Shown here: positions 28,801 to 35,560 of the stretch, piece by piece
Position numbering within the stretch: position 1 is the stretch's first letter
How the letters are laid out: each line of letters opens with the position of its first letter
Assembly (NCBI GenBank): GCA_002482525.1
Contig: DLGC01000004.1
Span: 157,962-221,961, forward strand
Direction of reading: 5' to 3'
Origin: Propionibacteriaceae bacterium UBA7704
GTDB taxonomy: Bacteria; Actinomycetota; Actinomycetes; Propionibacteriales; Propionibacteriaceae
DNA length: 64,000 nt
The notes under the pieces: generated by a model
Databases searched by the model: none
What the model was told of the DNA's origin: nothing
The model's input: only the letters and a program-made list of their open reading frames with translations
Made by a program: the position numbers and the translations under genes

Positions 28801-29008
28801 GAGTCGATGTCACTGGGTGGTCGTGGAACTGCGGAACTTCGGCGGCACTGCGACCTGCCGAATCAGTGATAGCGATTTGTTCGGCGCGTGGGGTAACTCC
28901 TGGACGCAGGGCAATGTGGTGAACACCACCGACAAGTTGTATGGCGGGTATTGGATCGAAGTGACTTGCGGTGGTGTTTCCAGCGGTCATGTGCCCTGGG
29001 GCGGATAA
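22838..29008 (+). CDS. Giant FN3/cadherin-like surface protein, copy 1
   Basis: 2056 residues from the GTG at 22838 (ggagg ribosome binding site nine bases upstream). An N-terminal membrane helix (about 13-32) acts as signal or anchor, then comes the family signature RELDLNDTGIWISN. Residues about 45-390 are propeller-like. A series of Ig/cadherin-like domains follows, marked by VLxND motifs (LLDNDLD, PLANDI, VLANDYD, VLANDSS, VLANDM). From about 1496 there are FN3 domains; the first ends with WSPWS (27563-27577). The last 75 residues form a Cys-containing tip (YQCTSSRCHW...ATCRISD...VTCGG) unlike the other copies except for its final Cys. It is the most diverged of the three. No sortase motif. 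Probably displayed on the cell surface for adhesion; the partner is unknown. Confidence 0.9.
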   Translation: MVNKLARRAERWFLPGVAAVAVIALVVTAAVSHGFPVRELDLNDTGIWISNDADGELGRINKAVSALDARLGPPGARAASYQLDIVQDGNFVLGWHQSNATAFQIETALAKPAGNTEVAVDSTGSLMAGGGTVAKVDHAGRLWATRYDPLTGDVNLGALDSAAKPLAELGLPDDAAAGSVALTVTQSGTVEVVGANQRRITLRPDGVAFADPVLSDAPQVNKAALTTVGDQLVMLDTDTGQLVLPNGKVVTLPVDQSPRLQQPGPAADWVLVATRSSLLRVGLSDGLANPVDTGGNGEPAAPVRLAGCDFAAWSGVGRVSRACDNTGLEVQQVDRSGGLIRPVFRVNHSLILLNDQANGRAWDLDTQRSVDNWPDLRPQANQHQETKQTTRSADAKPRAVDDDLKARPDRTTVLHLLDNDLDSVGGVLAITSLDTKALPKGAGAHISPDGQTVLFSLPSGAARARFTYVVSNGTASDEGAVVVSNAGSQESAPHLRPHFQPIRYAAASFATLAIPVSTDWRDDEGDPVTVLSASAEDGSAIPVTSDGVINFTADAEPVETTRRISYQVTDGSAGMTANATVNVRVLAARKSVTTVPAVAQPDIARGEVGKPISIMPLANDIPGADPRDLSARLTLNAEVSGKANISVSTDIRSGQVLAVAQRAGSYFLTYSVAFGNAPVASGRIRVDAAAAADADRPVAMPDQVAVRGQTPVLVDVLANDYDPAGGLLTVQAADPAQPTQVAAQVVAGRWLRILPTDTLSPNPQAVHYTISNGSKEASGDVLLTQLPAVKQDAVLARNDNAVVRVGDSVLIPVLANDSSLSGQALSLTTDGLGAARDGELPVADPSRSATEDQGDVGKAYVWGGQVRYVAPATATGTRQVMISYTAQTSSGDTAQSQVMVTVKPEPSADEPDQPPNAGSVEARVVAGSRVKIPIPTSGQDPDGDTVTVVGIAAAPKLGRVVATDPKSITYEAYPADGLVGTDSFSYLVTDRYGRTGSGSIRVAVCGPGQTQPPVAIDDVITAAPGAQVEAHVLANDMVAVDDQVSITDLAKLNQPLPNWASLDGSTGPISAEAPGAFDQPRVINYSLVGNGGTGPVASLKILAKEGFNNPPIVVDQTATISGELATAHLLDRAWDVDGPVAALTPEVLTSIEGLTVVGDEVTVPVLDHPQAIPFQVTDAGGAVSAAVLYVPTGVAGAPRLRGGGRIELPSDASRTFAVSDFVESPRTQIVRITGARIESSPLEYLAAEIVDATHFTLTSSGGYVGPGSVSVEVMDAESQTDDGVLTALVSIPVQVGDPTPVLRCPSTPQEVVQGGEIKNLDIASLCHVWLPDPNGAAAVTFDAQWKEPIDAVTASSDGARVQVQASGAATGGSQGSLTITVPGTSAKPATLTVVVTAAPPPQLRSIRLTDIKAGTPVPIFIALDSPLLDARTKVLLVEQTSGGAATATHDDTSVVITPDPQTFGEVTYRVRATDVASDPNRKDRWVEATVTVVVYAPPDAPGRPQGGPDVQSHAATISWQPGNANGAPIDDYEVRIKSGPGSGRVTSCRSTPCQIRGLSNGDAVTLEVRAHNKADWSPWSRPSAPITPDIAPGSPAWVKIADPQDSSVLVSWGPIFNDGSPLTVIHVMVDGVDHKVAASATSLRVTTPSNNQRYTFSVAGENSYDIGPAVARQGQSSGRPTGLTVATPRPQSSVGSTTRVAVSWTLASAEGPAPVTYSVVRSDGKNICSGATAMSCIDDKVVFDGSRYNYRVTATNATGGSTHSASASSPQWTATGTPDDWESWKATPTGADGKISLEYTVPASRGASSTVSLLKDGAPFRSLPAATPSGGGVNTTLTGLTNGDSYSLSLRVCNEADNCTTSAAHTVTPYGPLRKPTFTADVTGDVLTVDASGSGNGANAKLRVTAGGQSCETGSSAGSLSKRCSWSIGWSTTVTVVVTVIETSSYGRANAQDSRDASSGAKPIPPPEVIVTQGAQASISNSTYQCTSSRCHWVVVELRNFGGTATCRISDSDLFGAWGNSWTQGNVVNTTDKLYGGYWIEVTCGGVSSGHVPWGG

Positions 29009-29066
29009 CGACAGGGTCAGGAAACGGGAGTGCCCTGCCCATTTTCTGCGATGGTGCGGACCGAGT

Positions 29067-29080
29067 GGATAGAACTATCC
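29067..29080 (+). promoter_or_regulatory. Palindromic element GGATAGAACTATCC before FN3 copy 2
   Basis: Six-base arms ggatag and ctatcc around aa. It lies 51 bases upstream of the -10 box. Related sequences precede FN3 copy 3 (same distance), the WXG100 gene and the phosphatase operon. Candidate regulator-binding site. Confidence 0.45.
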
Positions 29081-29108
29081 GCGCTGTCCGTCTTTCGGAT
29101 CCCGGGGT

Positions 29109-29136
29109 TTGACCGCATTTGAGAGAACGGTATGCT
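29109..29136 (+). promoter_or_regulatory. Sigma-70-type promoter of FN3 copy 2
   Basis: TTGACC (29109-29114), 16 bases, then TATGCT (29131-29136). The following 45 bases, up to the TTG start at 29180, are strongly conserved before FN3 copy 3, which supports a functional promoter and leader. Confidence 0.7.
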
Positions 29137-29179
29137 CGCAACGACTTGTTCGGGTTGACCATGTGCGGGGGCTGGCGCT

Positions 29180-32100
29180 TTGACTAGGGTTTTTGCGACG
29201 CGAGCGGTGAAGCTGCTGCCGACATTCTTGGTTGCCGGTGTGGTGCTTTCGCTGGTCTGGTGGGCTGTGGCGGCGCAGGGCTATCCGATGCGGGAGTTGG
29301 ATCTGAATGACACCGGAATTTGGATCTCAAACAATGCTGGTGGTGAGTATGGGCGGATCAATAAGGCTGTGAGTGGACTGGACGCCCGGTTATCGCCGCC
29401 GGGCGAGCGGGCGTCCAGCTATGAGTTGGACATCCTGCAGGATGGAAATGCGGTGCTGGGCTGGGACGAGTCTGGCGCGACGCTGACCCCGGTCGATACC
29501 GCAACCGGCAAGCCTATTGCTGAGCAGGGCATGGGTGTGGATGCCACGGGGCAGGTTCAGGTTCGTGGTGGCACCGTGGCGGTGCTGGACCGTACTGGGA
29601 AGCTGTGGGTTCGTGGTTATGACGCGTTGACCGGTCCGGCGGAGCTCTCGGGAATGGGTGGGGACAACCAGCCGACCGCCGATCTGGGGCTCGCTGACAA
29701 GGATGTCAAAGCCTCGTTGGCAGTGGCTGCGGATGGCACGGTGTACGTCGCAGATACTCGGGGCCGACTGTTGACGATCCGCGCCGATGGGGCGGCTTAC
29801 TCGGTGGCCGAGTCTGCTGGCTGGGAGGGCCTGGGCTCGATAGCAATTACCACAGTGGGCCAGGCCATTGTCGCCTTGGATGTCACGACTGGCAGGCTGT
29901 TTCTGCCCGATGGGAAGTCGGTGGCCGTGGCGGTGGATGAAGTGTCGCGGTTGCAGCAGCCAGGCCCTTCGGCGGACGGTGTGCTGCTGGCTTCAGCGAA
30001 GGCGTTGGTTTGGGTGGGGTTGGCTTCGGGCCAGGTATCCACCATCGATGGTGGTGGCGATGGTGCTCCGGCCGCACCGGTTCGGTTGGCCGGGTGCGAT
30101 TTCGGCGCGTGGGCCGGGGTCGGCCGAGTGGTGCGTTCCTGTGATGGTGCCAGCGCCGAGGTGCAGCAGGTTGACCGAACCGGTGGGTTGATCCGTCCGG
30201 TGTTTCGGATCAACCATTCGTTGATTCTGTTGAATGATCAGGCCAATGGGCGCGCGTGGGACTTGGACACTCAAACCAGCATCGATGACTGGCCGCAGGT
30301 CACCCCGAAGGGCTCTCAAAGCGAGCAGCAGGAGGCCCAAGCCGAGCCGTCGGATGCCAAGCCGCATGCCGTCGACGACGACCTGAAGGCTCGTGCGGAC
30401 CGAACGACGGTATTGCACTTGCTGGACAATGACACCGACACCGCCGGCGGCATCCTGTCCATCCAATCTCTCAATACTGCCGGCGTTCCGGACGGTGTGG
30501 ATCTTGAGGTCTCTCCCGACGGTCAAACAGTGAAGCTGTACTTGCCTGACGGGGTGCCTCTGGTGAGGTTCGGGTACACCGTCTCCAATGGCCGGGTGTC
30601 CGATGAGGGCCAGGTTATGGTGCGTGATGCTGGCAGTCAGGAGACCGCGCCGTACCTATTGAAGACGGTGACCTCTTCGCGGTATGTGGTGACGTCATTC
30701 GGGACGGTGTCGATGGCGGTGCTCCCGAACTGGCGCGATGCTGAGGGCGATCCGGTCAGCGTGGTGAGCGCCAGTGATCAGGATGGTGCGGCGGTGGCTG
30801 TCACCACCGACGGGATCATCGACTATGCCGCTGGAGAAGTGGCGTCCGACCAGGTGCGAACGGTCAACTATCGGGTCAGCGATGGTGCCGGATCCGAACC
30901 GAGGAAGGCCTCTGTCAAAGTCCGAGTGCTGGCCAGGAAGTCGACCGCTGCGGTCGCTGCGGTCGCCGAACCGGACACCGCGCGCGGTCAGGTGGGCGAG
31001 CCGATCACCGTGTTTCCGCTGGCCAATGACCTTCCCGGGGCTGATCCGCGGAATCTGAACGCCAAGCTCACTGTGAATGGCCCGGTGGCGCAGAAGGCGA
31101 ACCTGTCGGTGACTACCGACACCAAGACGGGCAAGGTTCAGGTGGTCGCGTCCCGGGAAGGGCCCTACTTCCTGTCGTATTCGGTGGCATTCGGTTCAGC
31201 CGCGGTCGCGAAGGGCACGATCCGCATTGATGCGTTGCGTCGGGGTGCTGATGGTCCGGTGGCGATGCCCGATCAGGCGACCGTTCGCGGACAGGCGCCG
31301 GTATTGATCGATGTGCTCGGCAACGATTACGACCCCGGCGGCGAGCTTCTCACGGTGCAGTCAGTCACCCCGGCCAAGCCAGGCCAAATCACGGCTCAGG
31401 TCATCTCGGGTCGCTGGGTGCGGATACTGCCCAAAGTCGGGGGTCTGGCCCCGAATCCGCAGGTGCTGCACTACCGGATCACCAATGGGTCTCAGCATGC
31501 TGATGGTGATGTCTTGATCACTCAGCTGCCCGGGCTTGAGGCCGATGTGGTGTTGGCGAACAATGACTCCGCCACAGTGCGGGTGGGCGATTCGACTCTG
31601 ATCGATGTGCTCGGCAATGACAGGTCGGTGTCCGGCCAGCGGCTCAGCCTTGTTACTGATGGCCTCGGCACCGATGCCGATGGTGTGTTGCCGATTGTTG
31701 ATCCGGCGTTGCCGGCTGATGCCGATCAAGGCGATGTCGGGGTGGCGTATGTGCATGGCGACAAGGTGCGGTACGTGGCTCCTGCCACGGTGGCGGGCAA
31801 TAGGCAGGTCGTCGTTTCTTACACTGCACAGACTGCCGATGGTCAGACCGCGCAAAGCCAGGTGCTGGTGACGATTCGTCCCGAGCCCAATGCTGATGAT
31901 CCGGATCGGGCTCCGAGCGCGGCCAGCGTGGAGACCCGGGTGGTGGCCGGCTCGCGAATCAAGATCCCGATCCCCACTTCGGGGCAGGACCCGGACGGCG
32001 ACACGGTGACGGTGACCGGCCTCAACTCCGCACCCGCGCTGGGACGAGTTCTGGGCCACAGCCCGAACAGCATTACCTACGAGGCTTACCCGACCGTCGG

Positions 32101-35100
32101 CATGGTCGGCACGGACAGCTTCGACTACGTGGTCTCCGACAAGTACGGACGCACCGGTGTCGGCACTGTTCAGGTGGCAGTTACTGATCCGGGACAAACC
32201 CAAGCGCCGGTGGCCATTGACGATCACTTCACTGCAGCGCCTCGAACCACCGTGCATGCCAATGTGTTGGTCAACGACTACATCGCTAGAGACGACCGAG
32301 CCAATCTCGCCGATCTCGCCCGGGTCAACTCACCAGTTCCCGATTCGGTATCGGCTGAGTCCGAGGTTGGCCCGATCACGGTGACTGCGCCGGGAATCAA
32401 GGCCCAACCGGTGGTCTTCAACTATGCCTTGGTCGGAAACGGCGGCACCGGACCGGCGGCAACGGTGACCATCACCTCCAAGGAAGGCTTCAACAACCCG
32501 CCGGTCGCGTCCGATCACAGCGCCGAAGTGGACGGGGGCAAAGCCACTGCCTCGTTGCTGGCCGACGCTTGGGATGTCGAAGATGGCAACGACAACCTGA
32601 AGGTAGAGACGTTGGCGGCCGTCGAGGGTATGACTCTGGTCGGCGATGAGCTAACGGTGCCGTTGACCGATCATGCCCAAGTGATTCCCTATCGGATCAC
32701 TGATTCCGGCGGTGCGGTGAGCGCGGCCGTGGTGTACGTGCCGGCGGCCGGAGCGGTCGGGCCGCAACTCAAACCCAATGCGAGTATCAGCATCGATTCG
32801 GACGCGACCGCGACGTTCTCCATCGCCGATTATGTGGAATCTCCGCGTACCAAGGTCGTGCGAATCTCCAGCTCGGATGTCGGCACCAGCCCCGGGGACG
32901 ATCTGGCCGGGAGTGTGGATGATGCGCAGCGATTCACGCTGACCAGCAGCAACGGGTACGTCGGGCCGGCTTCGGTGACCTTGGAAGTGATGGATGCCGA
33001 ATCGATGACCGCCGAGGGGGTGCTGACTGCGGTGATTTCGATTCCGGTACAGGTCGGTGCACCCACGCCGGTACTGCGTTGTCCGGAGGATCCTCAAACG
33101 GTGGTGCAGGGCGGCGAGGTCAAGCGCTTGCACATTGCCAGTCTGTGCCATGTGTGGACGCCCGGTTCGGTCGATCCGGCCAGCCTGACCTACACCGCGG
33201 AGTGGGCCACACCCATCACTGGGGTCAGCGCCACTGCCGAGCGTGAGATCGTCGCCTTGCAGGCCGCCGGGAATGCCCCTGACGCCGGCGAAGGTACCGT
33301 GCGGATTGGGATTGCCGGCACTGCAGCCACGGTGGCCGAACTGCCTGTGAGGGTGGTTCCGGCTGACCCACCGCAGGTGCGTTCGGTGAGTCTGAAAGAC
33401 ATCATGGCTGGCAGTCCGGTCACCGTTCCGATGTTGGTGAGTTCGCCGTTGTTGGATGCTCAACCAACCGTTGTGAAGGCGGTGCAGGTCTCGGGTGGAA
33501 AAGCGAGTGTGACCACTAGTGGGGCGTCGTTGTCAATCACACCGGATGCGGATACCAGCGGCACCCTGGTGTTTCAGGTGACGGCCACTGACCTGGCCTC
33601 CGACCCGAATCGGCAGAGTCGATGGGTCACGGGCACCGTCACTGTGCAGGTGTACTCCACTCCGGAAGCGCCCTCGAGGCCTCAAGGTGGTTCGGTGATC
33701 CAGTCTCATGCTGCAGCGTTGACCTGGGCGGCGGGCAAAGCCAATGGGGCTGCGATCGACTCCTATGAAGTCAAGATCGCCTCTGGGCCGGGCGCTGGAC
33801 GCACGATGACGGCGCGTTCCACCTCGGCGCAGGTCACGGGGTTGGCCAACGGCAAGGCGGTTGCGTTTGTGGTGCGGGCGCACAACAAGGCCGGTTGGTC
33901 GCCGTGGAGTCCGCGGTCGGCCTCGATCACCCCCGATACCGCGCCAGGGGCTCCGGCATGGGTGAAGGTCAGCGATCCCCAGGATCATTCGGTGCTGGTC
34001 AGTTGGGGCAAGATCGCCAACGACGGCTCACCGCTCACGGCAATTCACGTTACGTCCTCGGGGGCTGATCGCCGGGTGGCCGCTGGGCAGAGCAGCGTTC
34101 GGATCTCCACGCCGTCGAACAACGAGTCCTATAGCTTCACGGTGGCCGGCGAGAACAGCTATGACATCGGCCCGTCGGTGTCAGCGCGGGGCCAGTCCTC
34201 GGGGAAGCCATCAGGGCTGGTGGTGCGTGCGCCGCAGCCGGCTACTCAGGTCGGTGCTGCGACTCGGGTCTCGGTCTCCTGGACCTTGGTCTCGCCGGAA
34301 GGACCTACTCCGGTGAGTTTTCAGGTGGTGCGTAGCGATGGCAAGAAGATCTGTACGACGACTGCCACCACCTGTATCGATGACACGGTGACTTTCGATG
34401 GCGCGCGCTACACCTACACGGTGACGGCAACCAACGCCACAGGCGGTGCAGCGCATTCCGCGGCAGCAGCCTCGCCCACTTTGGTGGCCACGGGCACTCC
34501 GGACAGGTGGGCGAGTTGGAGTGCAGCGCCTACCGGTGCTGACGGCAAGGTCAAACTCACCTACACCGTGCCCGCCTCTCGCGGGGCGAGCTCAGCACTG
34601 ACCTTGCTGCGAGGCGGGAGCCCCTACAAGACGTTGACCAGCCCTGGGCCGGCCGGGGGTGCGCGCACCTACACGGTGACCGGGCAGCCCGATGGCACGT
34701 CCAACACCTTCTCGCTCAAAGTGTGCAATGAGGCCAAGCGGTGCTCGACTTCTGCTGGACGCAGCGCCTCCTCGTTTGGGCCATTGGCCAAGCCGAAGAT
34801 CACCTCGGCGACTGTTTCGGGAAACAAGATCAGTGGGGTGGCGACCGCGAACGGCAACGGTCGCAAGGCCACTTTGACGCTGCGGATTGGAGGCAAGGTC
34901 GTCGATACCGCGAGCGGTTCTGGTTCGCTCAAAGTTGCGGGCAGCCGGTCCGGGCTGGACTACTCCACCACGTACGAGGTCAAAGCAACGCTCACGACCA
35001 GTTCGACCACCCCCGCCCGCTCCAGTCCAGGAAGCGTGGTTGTTTCTCGCAAGACCAGCGCCCCACCGGTGAAGTCCGTGCACATCTGGATGAGTACCTC

Positions 35101-35323
35101 GTTCCACTACGCAGACGGTACGTCGTGGAAGCAGGTCTATATGACGACGAGTGGCTTTCAGGGCACCTATCGTTGCAGGGTGTACGACAGTGCGGGCTTG
35201 TACAGCAACTCCATCTGGCTATCGAAAAACGTGACTGGGTACGCGTACTTCGAACAGCCCTGGGATTGGGGTGCCCTCGTTGAATGCGATGGGGTCCGAT
35301 CGAATTGGATTTACTACATGTAG
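29180..35323 (+). CDS. Giant FN3/cadherin-like surface protein, copy 2
   Basis: 2047 residues, TTG start with cgggggc as ribosome binding site; the same start and leader occur in copy 3. It begins with a basic tail and a membrane helix (about 13-32), then RELDLNDTGIWISN and a propeller-like region to about 390 containing the Cys pair LAGCDFG...RSCDG. VLxND cadherin-like domains follow, and from about 1490 four to five FN3 domains with WSPWS in the first (33896-33910). The tip (last 75 residues) has its own sequence, with GFQGTYRCRV and VECDGVRSNW. The protein is collinear with copy 3 almost throughout, but the DNA visibly uses more T-ending and G-ending third positions, so the copies have been separated for some time. 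Own promoter upstream; followed by a moxR remnant. Confidence 0.9.
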   Translation: MTRVFATRAVKLLPTFLVAGVVLSLVWWAVAAQGYPMRELDLNDTGIWISNNAGGEYGRINKAVSGLDARLSPPGERASSYELDILQDGNAVLGWDESGATLTPVDTATGKPIAEQGMGVDATGQVQVRGGTVAVLDRTGKLWVRGYDALTGPAELSGMGGDNQPTADLGLADKDVKASLAVAADGTVYVADTRGRLLTIRADGAAYSVAESAGWEGLGSIAITTVGQAIVALDVTTGRLFLPDGKSVAVAVDEVSRLQQPGPSADGVLLASAKALVWVGLASGQVSTIDGGGDGAPAAPVRLAGCDFGAWAGVGRVVRSCDGASAEVQQVDRTGGLIRPVFRINHSLILLNDQANGRAWDLDTQTSIDDWPQVTPKGSQSEQQEAQAEPSDAKPHAVDDDLKARADRTTVLHLLDNDTDTAGGILSIQSLNTAGVPDGVDLEVSPDGQTVKLYLPDGVPLVRFGYTVSNGRVSDEGQVMVRDAGSQETAPYLLKTVTSSRYVVTSFGTVSMAVLPNWRDAEGDPVSVVSASDQDGAAVAVTTDGIIDYAAGEVASDQVRTVNYRVSDGAGSEPRKASVKVRVLARKSTAAVAAVAEPDTARGQVGEPITVFPLANDLPGADPRNLNAKLTVNGPVAQKANLSVTTDTKTGKVQVVASREGPYFLSYSVAFGSAAVAKGTIRIDALRRGADGPVAMPDQATVRGQAPVLIDVLGNDYDPGGELLTVQSVTPAKPGQITAQVISGRWVRILPKVGGLAPNPQVLHYRITNGSQHADGDVLITQLPGLEADVVLANNDSATVRVGDSTLIDVLGNDRSVSGQRLSLVTDGLGTDADGVLPIVDPALPADADQGDVGVAYVHGDKVRYVAPATVAGNRQVVVSYTAQTADGQTAQSQVLVTIRPEPNADDPDRAPSAASVETRVVAGSRIKIPIPTSGQDPDGDTVTVTGLNSAPALGRVLGHSPNSITYEAYPTVGMVGTDSFDYVVSDKYGRTGVGTVQVAVTDPGQTQAPVAIDDHFTAAPRTTVHANVLVNDYIARDDRANLADLARVNSPVPDSVSAESEVGPITVTAPGIKAQPVVFNYALVGNGGTGPAATVTITSKEGFNNPPVASDHSAEVDGGKATASLLADAWDVEDGNDNLKVETLAAVEGMTLVGDELTVPLTDHAQVIPYRITDSGGAVSAAVVYVPAAGAVGPQLKPNASISIDSDATATFSIADYVESPRTKVVRISSSDVGTSPGDDLAGSVDDAQRFTLTSSNGYVGPASVTLEVMDAESMTAEGVLTAVISIPVQVGAPTPVLRCPEDPQTVVQGGEVKRLHIASLCHVWTPGSVDPASLTYTAEWATPITGVSATAEREIVALQAAGNAPDAGEGTVRIGIAGTAATVAELPVRVVPADPPQVRSVSLKDIMAGSPVTVPMLVSSPLLDAQPTVVKAVQVSGGKASVTTSGASLSITPDADTSGTLVFQVTATDLASDPNRQSRWVTGTVTVQVYSTPEAPSRPQGGSVIQSHAAALTWAAGKANGAAIDSYEVKIASGPGAGRTMTARSTSAQVTGLANGKAVAFVVRAHNKAGWSPWSPRSASITPDTAPGAPAWVKVSDPQDHSVLVSWGKIANDGSPLTAIHVTSSGADRRVAAGQSSVRISTPSNNESYSFTVAGENSYDIGPSVSARGQSSGKPSGLVVRAPQPATQVGAATRVSVSWTLVSPEGPTPVSFQVVRSDGKKICTTTATTCIDDTVTFDGARYTYTVTATNATGGAAHSAAAASPTLVATGTPDRWASWSAAPTGADGKVKLTYTVPASRGASSALTLLRGGSPYKTLTSPGPAGGARTYTVTGQPDGTSNTFSLKVCNEAKRCSTSAGRSASSFGPLAKPKITSATVSGNKISGVATANGNGRKATLTLRIGGKVVDTASGSGSLKVAGSRSGLDYSTTYEVKATLTTSSTTPARSSPGSVVVSRKTSAPPVKSVHIWMSTSFHYADGTSWKQVYMTTSGFQGTYRCRVYDSAGLYSNSIWLSKNVTGYAYFEQPWDWGALVECDGVRSNWIYYM

Positions 35324-35345
35324 TGGCTGGTTGATGAATGCCGGT

Positions 35346-35414
35346 CGGCTCGCAGAGTCCGGCGTCCTGTCGGCGGGCGTGCTGTTGCTGGAGGACAATC
35401 CCGGCACTGGCGGA
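35346..35414 (+). pseudogene. moxR Walker-A fragment
   Basis: In the intergenic region after FN3 copy 2, reading frame RLAESGVLSAGVLLLEDNPGTGG (two pieces: RLAESGVLSAG, VLLLEDNPGTGG) aligns without gaps to RLAVTCMLSEG and HLLLEDNPGTGK of the intact MoxR gene at 41858-41926: 16 of 23 residues and by my count 49 of 69 bases identical. No start codon context or remaining ATPase sequence surrounds it. It is a relic of an earlier moxR copy downstream of an FN3 gene. Confidence 0.75.
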
Positions 35415-35448
35415 GCGACGGTGATTTCTCCGGTTGAGCCGGGTTGGA

Positions 35449-35462
35449 GGGGAGATCTATCC
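35449..35462 (+). promoter_or_regulatory. Degenerate GGATAG..CTATCC element before FN3 copy 3
   Basis: ggggagatctatcc matches 11 of 14 positions of the element at 29067, and CTGTCCG follows three bases later in both places. Its distance to the -10 box is 50 bases, against 51 for copy 2. Confidence 0.4.
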
Positions 35463-35488
35463 AATCTGTCCGCAGGGTGTAATTCGGG

Positions 35489-35517
35489 TTGGCTCCACAT
35501 TTGGAGAACGGTATGCT
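35489..35517 (+). promoter_or_regulatory. Sigma-70-type promoter of FN3 copy 3
   Basis: TTGGCT (35489-35494), 17 bases, TATGCT (35512-35517). The stretch gagaacggtatgctcgc and the leader that follows are conserved with FN3 copy 2. It probably also drives moxR and the genes after it. Confidence 0.65.
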
Positions 35518-35560
35518 CGCCGCTACTTGTTCAGATTGACCATTGGCGGGGGTTGGCGCT

